In this document: positions 1 through 7,878 of the stretch, piece by piece
Layout of the letters: every line of letters begins with the position of its first letter
How positions within the stretch are numbered: position 1 is the first letter of the stretch
DNA from: Lewinellaceae bacterium
GTDB lineage: Bacteria; Bacteroidota; Bacteroidia; Chitinophagales; Saprospiraceae
Direction: 5' to 3'
Assembly: GCA_020636375.1 (NCBI GenBank)
Contig: JACJXZ010000013.1
Location: forward strand, 1 to 64,000
Length of the DNA: 64,000 bases
Notes under the pieces: generated by a model
The model's database searches: none
Told to the model about the DNA's origin: nothing
What the model saw: the letters and a program-made list of their open reading frames with translations, nothing else
Made by a program: the position numbers and the translations under genes

Positions 1-1
1 A

Positions 2-1129
2 GAGCCGGGGTACCAGACCCAGGTCGCCCTGCAATACGACAGCGGCAACTATGAAGGCGTGCTCAAGCGGGCGCTGGAAATGGTGGGATACGAGAACTTC
101 CGCAAAGAGCAGGAAGAGGCCCGCAAGAACGGCAAGCTGCTGGGTATCGGCTTCTCCACCTATATTGAGGCCTGCGGCATCGCCCCTTCGGCGGTCGTCG
201 GCGCCCTGGGCGCCCGCGCCGGCCTGTATGAAGTCGGGCAGGTGCGCGTGCAGCCCACCGGCAAGGTAAGCGTTTACACCGGTTCGCATTCTCACGGCCA
301 GGGCCACGAAACCACCTTCGCCCAGGTGGTGGCCGACCGGCTGGGCATCGCCATGGAAGATGTGGAGATCATCCACGGCGACTCGGAATCGGTAGCCTTC
401 GGCATGGGCACCTACGGTTCCCGAAGCCTCGCCGTAGGCGGCAGCGCCATCATGAAGAGCCTCGATAAGATCATCGAGAAAGGGGCCAAGATCGCCGCGC
501 ACAAACTGGAAGCTTCCGAAAAGGACCTCGAGTTCGCCGAAGGCAAATGGACGGTAAAAGGCACCGACAAGAGCGTCGCCTTCGGCGATGTAGCCCTCAC
601 CGCCTATGTGCCCCATAACTATCCGGAAGGGCTGGAACCGGGGATGGATTTCTCCAGCTTCTACGACCCGGCCAACTTTACCTATCCCTTCGGCGCCCAT
701 ATTGCCGTTGTGGAAGTGGATAAGGATACCGGCAAGGTTACCCTTAAACGGTTCATCGCCGTGGACGATGTCGGCAATGTGATCAACCCGATGATCGTCG
801 ACGGGCAGATTCACGGCGGGCTGGCGCAGGGCATCGGGCAGGCCTTGCTGGAAGGGGCCGTCTACGACGAAAATGCCCAGCTGATCAATGGCTCCTACAT
901 GGATTATACCATGCCGCGGGCCGACGACCTGCCCTCCTTCGAACTCGACCGCCAGGTGACCCCCTGCCCCCATAACCCACTCGGAGTTAAAGGCGCGGGC
1001 GAAGCCGGGACCATCGGCTCCACTCCGGCGGTGGTCAATGCCGTGATGGACGCCCTGTCTCCCTTCGGCGTCAAGAACCTGGAAATGCCGCTGACGCCGG
1101 AACGCGTATGGCGGGCCATGAACTCCTGA
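2..1129 (+). CDS. Molybdenum hydroxylase large subunit (CoxL/xanthine dehydrogenase family), C-terminal part
   Basis: The reading frame is open from the first bases of the window, so the gene starts upstream and only about 375 residues, roughly the last half of a usual 770-800 residue CoxL-type subunit, are visible. It carries the molybdopterin-binding GQGHETTF segment (near residue 98) and the GVKGAGEAGTIGS loop (near residue 331), whose Glu is the catalytic base in this family. The enzyme class hydroxylates small carbon substrates or oxidises CO with a Mo cofactor. The active-site loop separating true CO dehydrogenase (form I, AYRCSFR) from form II/other hydroxylases lies upstream, so the substrate cannot be told. 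The FAD subunit follows after 28 bases, and MoxR and VWA genes lie downstream as in cox clusters. Confidence 0.9.
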   Translation, partial: EPGYQTQVALQYDSGNYEGVLKRALEMVGYENFRKEQEEARKNGKLLGIGFSTYIEACGIAPSAVVGALGARAGLYEVGQVRVQPTGKVSVYTGSHSHGQGHETTFAQVVADRLGIAMEDVEIIHGDSESVAFGMGTYGSRSLAVGGSAIMKSLDKIIEKGAKIAAHKLEASEKDLEFAEGKWTVKGTDKSVAFGDVALTAYVPHNYPEGLEPGMDFSSFYDPANFTYPFGAHIAVVEVDKDTGKVTLKRFIAVDDVGNVINPMIVDGQIHGGLAQGIGQALLEGAVYDENAQLINGSYMDYTMPRADDLPSFELDRQVTPCPHNPLGVKGAGEAGTIGSTPAVVNAVMDALSPFGVKNLEMPLTPERVWRAMNS

Positions 1130-1157
1130 TCCTTTTAAACTTTCAAAATGCGAAACC

Positions 1158-2012
1158 ATGATTCCCAATAATTTCGAATACCACCGGGCAACATCCGTCG
1201 ACGACGCCCTCGCCCTGATGGCCAAACACGGGATGGAAGCCAAGCTGCTGGCCGGCGGCCACAGCCTGCTGCCCGCCATGAAGCTGCGCCTCAACCAGCC
1301 GGGCGTACTGATCGACATCGGCCGCATCGGCGAGCTGCGGTACATCAAAAAAGAAGGAAACAGCCTGCTGATTGGCGCCGGCGCCACCCACGATGACATC
1401 GCTAACTCTGACGTGGCCCGCAACTTCCTCAGCATGCTTTCGGAGGCTGCCGACCTCATCGGCGACGTTCAGGTCCGAAACAAAGGCACCCTCGGCGGCA
1501 GCCTGGCTCACGCCGACCCGGCGGCCGACTGGCCCGCCGTCATGATTGCCGCCAATGCCCAAATCGAGCTCCAGGGGCCGAACGGCAGCCGCTCGGTTGC
1601 CGCCGACGATTTCTTCACCGGTTTCTACATGACGGCGCTGGAAGACGACGAGATCATCACGGCCGTCCGGATACCGGCGCCGCCGAAGGGCACGAAGAGT
1701 TCTTACCAGAAATTCATGCAGCCGGCCTCCCGCTTCGCGATCGTCGGCTGTGCGGTAGCCCTTACGATCGACGGAGGGGTCTGCCAGAAAGTGAGCATGG
1801 CCTTCACCGGCCTTTCCGACGCGGCATTCCGGGCGTCCAACGTCGAAGCAGCGCTCACCGGCAAGCAAGCTACCGAAAAGAACATCGCTGACGCCGCCCA
1901 GGCTGCCGGCGAGGGCGTGACGCCCATGGGCGACCACTTCGCCTCCGGGGAGTACCGCCTGCACCTGGCCCGGGTCTACGCCCGCCGGGCGCTGACGGCA
2001 GCTGCCGGATAG
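1158..2012 (+). CDS. Molybdenum hydroxylase FAD-binding medium subunit (CoxM-like)
   Basis: This 284-residue protein has the usual length of the FAD subunit of xanthine dehydrogenase/CO dehydrogenase-type enzymes. It starts MIPNNFEYHRA and shows the two flavin-binding segments AGGHSLLP (residues about 31-38) and TLGGSLAHADPAADWP (about 110-125). In the complex it passes electrons from the 2Fe-2S subunit to an acceptor. The 28-base gap to the large-subunit gene indicates one operon in large-medium order; the small iron-sulfur subunit gene is not visible and may lie upstream of the window. A palindrome and a terminator follow directly. Confidence 0.92.
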   Translation: MIPNNFEYHRATSVDDALALMAKHGMEAKLLAGGHSLLPAMKLRLNQPGVLIDIGRIGELRYIKKEGNSLLIGAGATHDDIANSDVARNFLSMLSEAADLIGDVQVRNKGTLGGSLAHADPAADWPAVMIAANAQIELQGPNGSRSVAADDFFTGFYMTALEDDEIITAVRIPAPPKGTKSSYQKFMQPASRFAIVGCAVALTIDGGVCQKVSMAFTGLSDAAFRASNVEAALTGKQATEKNIADAAQAAGEGVTPMGDHFASGEYRLHLARVYARRALTAAAG

Positions 2013-2020
2013 GCTGAAGG

Positions 2021-2063
2021 CTTGACAAGTTTCCAACAGGCGACACCAGGAAAACTTGTCAAG
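2021..2063. repeat. 12-bp perfect inverted repeat after coxM-like gene
   Basis: CTTGACAAGTTT (2021-2032) is repeated as its exact reverse complement at 2052-2063 with a 19-base loop. It begins 8 bases after the stop codon and precedes the terminator, so it could be a 3'-end stability hairpin of the hydroxylase mRNA or an operator; the sequence does not decide between these. Confidence 0.7.
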
Positions 2064-2073
2064 TCCTCAATTG

Positions 2074-2105
2074 AAAAAAGGCGGGAAATGCTCCCGCCTT
2101 TTTAT
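2074..2105 (+). terminator. Rho-independent terminator
   Basis: A stem GGCGGGA/TCCCGCC, extended by A-T pairs on both sides, has a short loop and ends in a T run. It separates the hydroxylase subunits from the MoxR gene, so the two groups are probably transcribed separately. Confidence 0.85.
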
Positions 2106-2131
2106 GTTTACATAACCATCAGCAAATCATC

Positions 2132-3034
2132 ATGATCCAAAACGAGGGCCTGGAAAGAATCCAGAAAATGCTCCGGGAGCAAGGCTACATCACCGAGCCG
2201 TCCATCGTCATGTCCGTCTTCCTGGCTATGGAACTGCGCAAACCGCTGCTCATCGAAGGACCGGCGGGCGTAGGGAAGACGGAAATCGCCAAGGTGATGG
2301 CCTCCGCCCTGAAAACCGACCTCATCCGCCTGCAGTGTTACGAAGGCCTCGACGCTACCCACGCGCTGTATGAGTGGAATTACCAGCAGCAGCTGCTCCA
2401 CCTGAAAATGGCGGAAGACAGCGGCAAGACGCTGGAAGAGCGAGAACGGGATATTTTCAGCGAAAAATTCCTTCTCCGGCGCCCCTTGCTGCAGGCCATC
2501 ACCCACCACCAGGCACCCGTGCTGCTCATCGACGAGATCGACCGGGCCGACGAGGAATTCGAGAGCTTCCTGCTGGAGGTGCTCTCCGACTGGCAGATCA
2601 GCATCCCGGAGATCGGCACCGTCCGCGCCACGCACATCCCCCAGGTGATCGTCACCAGCAACCGGGTGCGGGAGCTTTCGGAGGCCCTGCGCCGCCGGTG
2701 CCTCTACCTCTGGATCGAATACCCGGACTTTGAAAAGGAGCTGAATATCGTCCGCAATAAAGTGCCCCGCATCGACGAGCGCCTGGCCGGGCAGGTATGC
2801 CGCTTCATGCAGGAAGTGCGCAAAATGCGGCTGGAAAAGGTACCCGGCATCGCCGAAACGCTGGACTGGGCCATGGCCCTGTCCGCCCTGCATATCGACC
2901 ACCTGGATAAGGAGCTGGTAGAATCGACCCTGGGCATCATCCTCAAGGACTGGCAGGATATCCGGCAGGCGCAGGATTCGCTTTCGGAGTTGTTCGAAAA
3001 GGTTGGGGCTATTTCCAAATTGGACAACCTTTAG
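2132..3034 (+). CDS. MoxR-family AAA+ ATPase (CoxD-like)
   Basis: A 300-residue AAA+ protein with Walker A EGPAGVGKTE (about residues 42-51), Walker B LLIDEIDRA (about 131-139) and a sensor-type TSNR segment. MoxR/CoxD ATPases act as chaperones that mature metalloenzymes together with a VWA-domain partner. Its place after the hydroxylase subunits and before a VWA gene matches the coxD-coxE logic of CO dehydrogenase clusters, where the pair helps assemble the Mo-Cu active site. Participation in maturation of this particular hydroxylase is inferred from position. Confidence 0.88.
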   Translation: MIQNEGLERIQKMLREQGYITEPSIVMSVFLAMELRKPLLIEGPAGVGKTEIAKVMASALKTDLIRLQCYEGLDATHALYEWNYQQQLLHLKMAEDSGKTLEERERDIFSEKFLLRRPLLQAITHHQAPVLLIDEIDRADEEFESFLLEVLSDWQISIPEIGTVRATHIPQVIVTSNRVRELSEALRRRCLYLWIEYPDFEKELNIVRNKVPRIDERLAGQVCRFMQEVRKMRLEKVPGIAETLDWAMALSALHIDHLDKELVESTLGIILKDWQDIRQAQDSLSELFEKVGAISKLDNL

Positions 3035-3090
3035 CCCCTAAAAAACTATTTCAAACTTCATCCGATTTTTATTGGTAAATAATCCATTCT

Positions 3091-3657
3091 ATGAACAGTA
3101 AACTGAACCTGTTTCAAAGGGTAGGGACTGTGCTTTCCGCCCTTTTTCTCCTGAGCCTCCTCGCCTGCGGCCCAAACAGTGTCGAAAAGTCCGGATCGCC
3201 TCCTGCTGCAACCAATACGGCGCCGGTACCCGCCAAGGCACGGGAAACGGCTTCCTCCGGCGCCATCCAGTGGATGGGAATGGAAGAAGCCCTGGCGGCC
3301 CAGCAAAGCGACCCCAAGCCCATCTTCATCGATGTGTACACCGACTGGTGCGGCTGGTGCAAGGTGATGGACAAGAAAACTTTCTCGCGCCCCGAAGTCG
3401 CTCAGTATATGAACGAGAATTTCCACTCCGTCAAGTTCAATGCTGAAAAGGAAGAACCGTTGACCCTCAACGGCCAGCAGTTCGAAGTGGTCAATGCCGG
3501 CAGGAGAGGCATTCACACCTTTGCTTACGCCCTGCTCAACGGCCAGATGAGCTACCCGTCTTATGTCATTCTGGACAGCGAGATGCAACGCCGGGCCATC
3601 ATCAAGGGCTTCAAGGAAGCGGAGCCGTTTCTGGAGGAGTTGAGGGGCATTCGTTAA
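3091..3657 (+). CDS. Thioredoxin-fold lipoprotein (CGWC)
   Basis: A 188-residue exported protein. The N-terminus has a hydrophobic signal ending in the lipobox LLAC with Cys26, followed by a low-complexity Pro/Ala linker. The thioredoxin-like domain shows DWCGWCKVMD (CGWC at about residues 87-90) and resembles the DUF255/thioredoxin_7 group of thiol reductases. It probably acts in the periplasm on disulfides or metal-site cysteines. It sits between the MoxR and VWA genes on the same strand with small gaps, so a role in maturing or protecting the neighbouring Mo enzyme is possible but only inferred. Confidence 0.85.
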   Translation: MNSKLNLFQRVGTVLSALFLLSLLACGPNSVEKSGSPPAATNTAPVPAKARETASSGAIQWMGMEEALAAQQSDPKPIFIDVYTDWCGWCKVMDKKTFSRPEVAQYMNENFHSVKFNAEKEEPLTLNGQQFEVVNAGRRGIHTFAYALLNGQMSYPSYVILDSEMQRRAIIKGFKEAEPFLEELRGIR

Positions 3658-3679
3658 TTGGGGTGATTACCCTTACTGT

Positions 3680-3719
3680 ACCTGGTTTTGTGCATTGCCC
3701 GCAATACACAAAACCAGGT
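3680..3719. repeat. 13-bp perfect inverted repeat in leader of VWA gene
   Basis: ACCTGGTTTTGTG (3680-3692) and its exact reverse complement (3707-3719) flank a 14-base loop. The hairpin would lie inside the coding region if the upstream ATG at 3688 were used; this supports the start at 3754, placing the hairpin in the 5' leader. It may be an attenuator or operator. Confidence 0.7.
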
Positions 3720-3753
3720 GCAACGCAATATCGCTGCCAATCAACCAACTGCC

Positions 3754-4896
3754 ATGGAACTCATCCGCCGTCAGGCCAGCCTAAGCGCCAATATCGTAGC
3801 CTTCTGCCGTTTCCTGCGGCAGAAAGGGTACACCATTGGCCCGCAGGAAGAGGCCGATGCGCTCCGGGCACTCGAAATGCTGGCCCCTTTCGGGTCGCCG
3901 GACAGCCTACAGCTCTGCCTGAAGGCTACCCTGGCGCGCACCCTTCCCCAGCAACTACTTTTTGACGAACTGTATGCGCACTACTGGCGGGAGCTGGAAA
4001 AGGCCGTCGACTCAAAAGTTAAGGAAGGGGCCGCCGAAAAAAAAACGGCAGGCAAGGGCCGGCAGCAGCCGCCCGCTGTGCAGTCGATCAAAAACTGGCT
4101 GCAGGGCAGCCAGGCCCGGGAGACGGAGGAAACGGCCACGTTCAGCACCCATGAGGCGATGGGGAGAAAAGACTTCTCTGCCTTCCGGGAGGACGACCTG
4201 TGGGAAGTCATCCGCCTGATCCACCGGATCGCGCGGTCGCTGGCATTGCGGCAGAGCCGCCGCCGGAAGCGGTCAAGGCGGCCTCTGCAACTGGACCTCC
4301 GCCGCACGTTGCGGCTGAACATGCGGCGCGGCGGCGAAATTCTGGACCTCGCTTACTACGAGCCGGCCCGGAACAAGCGGCAGGTCGTCCTGCTCTGCGA
4401 CGTCAGCAAATCCATGGACCTGTACAGCCGGTTTCTCATCCAGTTTGTCTATGCATTTCAGAATGCCTACCGCCGTATCGAGACCTTCGTGTTCAGCACT
4501 TCTCTCTACCGGGTAACCAACCGCCTGCGCCAGCGGGATTTCGGGATCGCCCTCGACGAGCTGTCCGGCGCTGTGCCGGGCTGGTCGGGCGGTACCCGGA
4601 TCGGCGAGTCTCTGGACGAATTCTGCCAGGGCTATGCCGGCCGGCTGCTCAACAACCGCACTGTCGTCATCATCATGAGCGATGGCTGGGATACCGGCAA
4701 TACGGAACTGCTGGCGGAGAGCATGCGGGCCATCCAAAGCAAGGCCGCCCGCGTCATCTGGCTCAACCCCCTGGCCGGCAGCGCCGGCTACGAACCCAAC
4801 ACCCTCGGCCTGCAGGCCGCCCTGCCCTATATCGACATCTTCGCCCCGGTCCATAATGTCGAAAGCCTGCGGGATCTGTACCGGCATTTGCGGTGA
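3754..4896 (+). CDS. VWA domain-containing protein (CoxE-like)
   Basis: A 380-residue protein from the ATG at 3754; an in-frame ATG at 3688 would add 22 residues but spans a palindrome. The C-terminal half holds a von Willebrand factor A domain with the MIDAS motif DVSKS (about residues 216-220), a conserved Thr in GGTRIGESL and the Asp in MSDGWDTG. The middle is basic and rich in Arg (RRRKRSRRP). CoxE/YehP-type VWA proteins bind a MoxR ATPase and form a metal-enzyme maturation machine. The MoxR gene is two genes upstream on the same strand. Confidence 0.88.
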   Translation: MELIRRQASLSANIVAFCRFLRQKGYTIGPQEEADALRALEMLAPFGSPDSLQLCLKATLARTLPQQLLFDELYAHYWRELEKAVDSKVKEGAAEKKTAGKGRQQPPAVQSIKNWLQGSQARETEETATFSTHEAMGRKDFSAFREDDLWEVIRLIHRIARSLALRQSRRRKRSRRPLQLDLRRTLRLNMRRGGEILDLAYYEPARNKRQVVLLCDVSKSMDLYSRFLIQFVYAFQNAYRRIETFVFSTSLYRVTNRLRQRDFGIALDELSGAVPGWSGGTRIGESLDEFCQGYAGRLLNNRTVVIIMSDGWDTGNTELLAESMRAIQSKAARVIWLNPLAGSAGYEPNTLGLQAALPYIDIFAPVHNVESLRDLYRHLR

Positions 4897-5046
4897 GGCT
4901 CGCTGCCGGAGTTTTGCCGGGCTGGGTAAATGTGTAAAAGCTAATCCTGTGAATGCAGATTACCCGGCAAAACAGGGCAGGGTTTGAACCTCCCCACGTC
5001 CCTTTTGTTTTCCCTATATTCCAGAACCAAAAAACAGAGGCAACCT

Positions 5047-5514
5047 ATGATGCATCTCAAAGAAGGCGATAAGGCACCCGATTTTCAGGGTATAGGCCAG
5101 GATGGAAAAACCATTTCTCTATCCGATTACAAGGGGAAGAAACTGATCCTTTACTTCTACCCGAAGGATGACACCCCGGGCTGCACCGCCGAAGCGTGTA
5201 ACCTTCGGGACAATTTCTCCGTACTAAAAAAGGAGGGGTTTGAGTTGCTGGGCGTCAGCCCGGACAACCCGAAGAAACACCAGAAGTTTATCGACAAGTA
5301 CAGCCTGCCCTTCCCGCTGATCGCCGATACGGAAAAGGAAATCCTGAACGCCTACGGGGTTTGGGGGCCGAAGAAGTTTATGGGGCGGGAATACGAAGGC
5401 GTACACCGCACGACCTTTGTCATCGACGAGAACGGAACGATCGAAAAAATATTCACCAAGGTAAATACGAAGGCACACGCCGAGCAAATCCTGGAAGGGA
5501 TGGCGGAAGCGTAG
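5047..5514 (+). CDS. bcp: Thioredoxin-dependent thiol peroxidase, PrxQ/Bcp type
   Basis: A 155-residue peroxiredoxin that reduces hydroperoxides with electrons from thioredoxin in the cytoplasm. The peroxidatic Cys46 is in DDTPGCTAEAC and the resolving Cys51 lies five residues later, the signature of atypical 2-Cys PrxQ/Bcp enzymes. Tandem ATG codons occur at 5047 and 5050 after GAGGCAACCT, which contains a weak Shine-Dalgarno-like GAGG; the longer reading frame from 4984 adds no conserved sequence. The gene stands alone and ends in a terminator shared with the convergent kinase gene. Confidence 0.93.
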   Translation: MMHLKEGDKAPDFQGIGQDGKTISLSDYKGKKLILYFYPKDDTPGCTAEACNLRDNFSVLKKEGFELLGVSPDNPKKHQKFIDKYSLPFPLIADTEKEILNAYGVWGPKKFMGREYEGVHRTTFVIDENGTIEKIFTKVNTKAHAEQILEGMAEA

Positions 5515-5547
5515 CGCCAACTATATCAGATGCGATGTTTTTAACGA

Positions 5548-5575
5548 GAATGGCGCTTTTTCGAAAGCGCCATTC
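5548..5575. terminator. Bidirectional terminator hairpin
   Basis: GAATGGCGCTTT (5548-5559) pairs perfectly with AAAGCGCCATTC (5564-5575) over a 4-base loop, between convergent genes ending at 5514 and 5581. Confidence 0.75.
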
Positions 5576-5580
5576 TAATT

Positions 5581-6507
5581 TCAGACATCCAGGTCGGCGT
5601 CGAAGTTGACCAGCTCTACGAAAGCGGCGATGCGCTCCCGAATCTCTTTATTGGACAATCCTTTGAGCCGTTCGATGCTGAACTTTTCCACGCAGAAGGA
5701 AGCCATAGCCGAGCCGTAGATAACGGCCCGTTTCATGTTTTCAAAAGAAAGGTCTCCCGTTTTAGCCAGATACCCGATGAAGCCCCCGGCGAAAGTGTCG
5801 CCAGCCCCGGTCGGGTCAAAAACCTCGGCCAGAGGCAGCGCCGGGGCAAAAAAGATGTTGCCGCCTTCGAAGAGCAGGGCGCCGTGTTCGCCTTTCTTGA
5901 TGATCAGGTATTTGGGCCCCATGTGGTGGATGGCTTCAGCTGCCTTGACCAGAGAGTGTTCGCCGGACAACTGCCGCGCTTCCTCGTCGTTGATGACCAG
6001 CACGTCAATCATCCTGAGTACTTCGAGCAGGCTTTCCATAGCCGTGTTCATCCAGAAGTTCATCGTATCCAGAGCGATCAGCTTTGGCCGGCTGCTGAGT
6101 TGCTGGATCACCTTCTTTTGAATGGAAGGGGTCAGGTTGCCCAGCATCAGGTAGTCCACCTGCTTGTAACTTTCGGGCAGTACGGGATCGAAATCGCCCA
6201 GCACGTTGAGCTGCGTGTCCAGCGTGTCCCGGTCGTTGAGGTTGTTGTGATACCGGCCGGACCAGAAGAAGGACCGCTCGCCTTCCTTCACCTGCAGGCC
6301 GGCCAGGTCGACGCCCCGGGAACGCAGGTAGTCCAGTTCTTCCCGGGGGAAGTCATCGCCGATCACGGAAACGATCCTGAGGTCTTTGGTAAAGTAGGAA
6401 GCGGCCAGCGTGATATAGGTAGCGGCGCCGCCCACCACCATCTCCGCCCGGCCGAAGGGCGTCTCGATATCGTCGAAAGCAACTGTGCCTACGGCAAGTA
6501 AGCTCAT
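5581..6507 (-). CDS. PfkB-family carbohydrate/nucleoside kinase
   Basis: A 308-residue ribokinase-fold kinase. The PfkB signature DPTGAGDTFAGGF (about residues 232-244) contains the catalytic Asp and the anion-hole GAGD; the N-terminal GGAATYITLAAS segment is the substrate-binding region. Members phosphorylate sugars or nucleosides with ATP; the exact substrate cannot be read here. The start ATG at 6507 faces the tRNA array promoter, so the intergenic region is divergent. The 3' end converges on the peroxidase gene. Confidence 0.9.
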   Translation of the reverse strand: MSLLAVGTVAFDDIETPFGRAEMVVGGAATYITLAASYFTKDLRIVSVIGDDFPREELDYLRSRGVDLAGLQVKEGERSFFWSGRYHNNLNDRDTLDTQLNVLGDFDPVLPESYKQVDYLMLGNLTPSIQKKVIQQLSSRPKLIALDTMNFWMNTAMESLLEVLRMIDVLVINDEEARQLSGEHSLVKAAEAIHHMGPKYLIIKKGEHGALLFEGGNIFFAPALPLAEVFDPTGAGDTFAGGFIGYLAKTGDLSFENMKRAVIYGSAMASFCVEKFSIERLKGLSNKEIRERIAAFVELVNFDADLDV

Positions 6508-6649
6508 AGCAGAACTGATTTTTTCCCTTTGGCAGAATGGCCCGGCTCAAAAAAACAGTGGATTGAAAAAAATCCGTTTTTCAGGAACGATCGCCTTTTC
6601 AGGGCCGTTTGCCAAAGCAGATATTTTTTCGAAAATTATTCGGCAAAGA

Positions 6650-6680
6650 TTGCACTTTTATTTCGGAAGTGATAACTTTG
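6650..6680 (+). promoter_or_regulatory. Bacteroidota-type promoter driving the tRNA-Asn array
   Basis: TTG at 6650-6652, a 20-base spacer and TAACTTTG at 6673-6680 match the -33/-7 consensus (TTTG, TAnnTTTG). Transcription would begin near 6687 and run into the tRNA-like copies and the tRNA-Asn. Confidence 0.8.
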
Positions 6681-6721
6681 CACTCGCCTTTTGAAGAAAA
6701 GGTTTTTAGAGGTGAAAAGAG

Positions 6722-6820
6722 GTCTCAGTAGAGTGAAACAGGATTAGAGCGGTCCCGCTCAGAAGAGCGAAATTAATCCGTAGGTCTTCCGCTTTGCAAG
6801 CGGGATTCAAGTCCTTGCTC
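6722..6820 (+). pseudogene. tRNA-Asn-like copy 1, degenerate, with hairpin inserts
   Basis: The tRNA-Asn backbone can be followed as GTCTCAGTAG, TTAGAGCGG, TTAATCCGTAGG and TTCAAGTCCTTGCT, but the segments between them (D loop, anticodon loop, 5' T-stem) are replaced by GC-rich hairpins or their decayed forms, and the 3' acceptor strand is missing. It is followed by a 34-base spacer (6821-6854) that recurs before the intact tRNA. Confidence 0.7.
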
Positions 6821-6854
6821 TTATTGTTGCTAATTATGAACTTGTTGAAAATAT

Positions 6855-6963
6855 GCCTCAGTAGCTTCCCGTTCAGAGGAACGGGATTAGAGCGGTCCCG
6901 CTCAGAAGAGCGGGATTAATCCGTAGGTTTCCCGCTTTGCAAGCGGGATTCAAGTTCTTGCTC
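6855..6963 (+). pseudogene. tRNA-Asn-like copy 2 with three hairpin inserts
   Basis: The 5' strand GCCTCAGTAGCT is identical to the intact tRNA at 6998. Three 7-base tRNA segments (D loop CAGTTGG, anticodon CGGACTG, T-arm TCCAAGG) are each replaced by a palindromic hairpin whose stem is TCCCG(C/T)T with its complement AGCGGGA or AACGGGA, always rejoining the tRNA at a TT. The anticodon is lost and the acceptor 3' strand is absent, so this cannot be a working tRNA. The 34-base spacer 6964-6997 repeats that at 6821-6854. Confidence 0.75.
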
Positions 6964-6997
6964 TTATTGTTGCTAATTATGAACTTGTTGAAAATAT

Positions 6998-7074
6998 GCC
7001 TCAGTAGCTCAGTTGGTTAGAGCGGCGGACTGTTAATCCGTAGGTCCAAGGTTCAAGTCCTTGCTGAGGCGCCA
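6998..7074 (+). tRNA. tRNA-Asn (anticodon GTT)
   Basis: A full cloverleaf of 77 bases is present: acceptor GCCTCAG paired with CTGAGGC, D stem GCTC/GAGC, anticodon stem GCGGA/TCCGT with loop CTGTTAA giving anticodon GTT, T arm CAAGG-TTCAAGT-CCTTG, discriminator G and encoded CCA. It is the only intact copy among eight related sequences in 6722-9427 and is followed at once by a terminator. Confidence 0.96.
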
Positions 7075-7075
7075 A

Positions 7076-7105
7076 GCCCTGAACGTATTGCGTTCAGGGC
7101 TTTTT
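7076..7105 (+). terminator. Terminator of tRNA-Asn
   Basis: GCCCTGAACG pairs perfectly with CGTTCAGGGC over loop TATTG and is followed by TTTTT. The same terminator recurs in every cassette at 7519, 7962, 8504, 8986 and 9429. Confidence 0.92.
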
Positions 7106-7129
7106 CATTTGACCTGAACCCTACCGCCC

Positions 7130-7435
7130 ATGCACTACGCCTACATTCTTTATTCCCCCTCGGCTGACAAGTATTACGTTGGGCAGACGCCGGAGCTGGA
7201 AACCCGCCTGCTGTTCCACAACGAGCTGTCAGAAAACTCCTTCACTTCCCGGTACCGGCCCTGGGTTTTGGAGCGGGCAATCGCCGTAAACACCCGCAGC
7301 GAAGCCATGGCCCTTGAGCGGTACATCAAGGGCAGGAAAAGCAAGCGCTACATCCGGAAGCTCATCGACGAGGAAGCGGCTGTAAAAAGTTTGTTGGACA
7401 AATTCAATATCTCTCCGCCAGGCTCAGTTGGTTAG
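7130..7435 (+). CDS. GIY-YIG nuclease domain protein, copy 1
   Basis: A 101-residue single-domain protein of the UPF0213/GIY-YIG type. The two strand motifs appear as YIL (residues 5-7) and YVG (residues 16-18) in YAYILYSPSADKYYVGQT; the catalytic Arg is in ETRLLFHN and the metal-binding Glu in ALERYIKGRK. GIY-YIG enzymes cleave DNA in repair, restriction or homing. The last codons (PGSVG, stop) are read from the D arm of the next tRNA-Asn-like copy, so the stop codon lies inside tRNA-derived sequence. It lies 25 bases after the tRNA terminator and has no obvious promoter of its own. Confidence 0.88.
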   Translation: MHYAYILYSPSADKYYVGQTPELETRLLFHNELSENSFTSRYRPWVLERAIAVNTRSEAMALERYIKGRKSKRYIRKLIDEEAAVKSLLDKFNISPPGSVG

Positions 7436-7517
7436 AGCGGTCCCGCTCCTGTGGAGCGGGATTAATCCGTAGGCCTCCCGCTTTGCAAGCGGGATTCAAG
7501 CCCTTGCTGAGGCGCCA
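7422..7517 (+). pseudogene. tRNA-Asn 3' part with two hairpin inserts, copy A
   Basis: The sequence follows tRNA-Asn from GCTCAGTTGGTTAGAGCGG to CTGAGGCGCCA, but the anticodon segment and the 5' T-stem are each replaced by a 21-base stretch holding a palindromic hairpin (stems CCCGCTC/GAGCGGG and CCCGCTT/AAGCGGG). The 5' acceptor strand is replaced by the end of the GIY-YIG gene and cannot pair with CTGAGGC. A terminator identical to that of the intact tRNA follows at 7519-7548. Confidence 0.8.
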
Positions 7518-7572
7518 AGCCCTGAACGTATTGCGTTCAGGGCTTTTTCATTTGACCTGAACCCTACCGCCC

Positions 7573-7878
7573 ATGCACTACGCCTACATTCTTTATTCCC
7601 CCTCGGCTGACAAGTATTACGTTGGGCAGACGCCGGAGCTGGAAACCCGCCTGCTGTTCCACAACGAGCTGTCAGAAAACTCCTTCACTTCCCGGTACCG
7701 GCCCTGGGTTTTGGAGCGGGCAATCGCCGTAAACACCCGCAGCGAAGCCATGGCCCTTGAGCGGTACATCAAGGGCAGGAAAAGCAAGCGCTACATCCGG
7801 AAGCTCATCGACGAGGAAGCGGCTGTAAAAAGTTTGTTGGACAAATTCAATATCTCTCCGCCAGGCTCAGTTGGTTAG
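7573..7878 (+). CDS. GIY-YIG nuclease domain protein, copy 2
   Basis: The predicted protein is identical to copy 1 (101 residues) and the DNA appears identical as well, so this duplication is recent or kept uniform by gene conversion. The motif set YIL/YVG, Arg in ETRLLFHN and Glu in ALERYIK is complete. The stop codon is again in the D arm of the following tRNA-like sequence. Confidence 0.85.
   Translation: MHYAYILYSPSADKYYVGQTPELETRLLFHNELSENSFTSRYRPWVLERAIAVNTRSEAMALERYIKGRKSKRYIRKLIDEEAAVKSLLDKFNISPPGSVG

Noticed and set aside
2021..2063. Recombinase attachment site
   Set aside because: It is a simple inverted repeat with no nearby integrase or repeated partner site.
7490..7510. Class II tRNA or tRNA-Ala(TGC) anticodon arm in the hairpin with TTTGCAA
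   Set aside because: The stem resembles an anticodon arm, but no acceptor, D or T arm fits it and sister hairpins have different loops.
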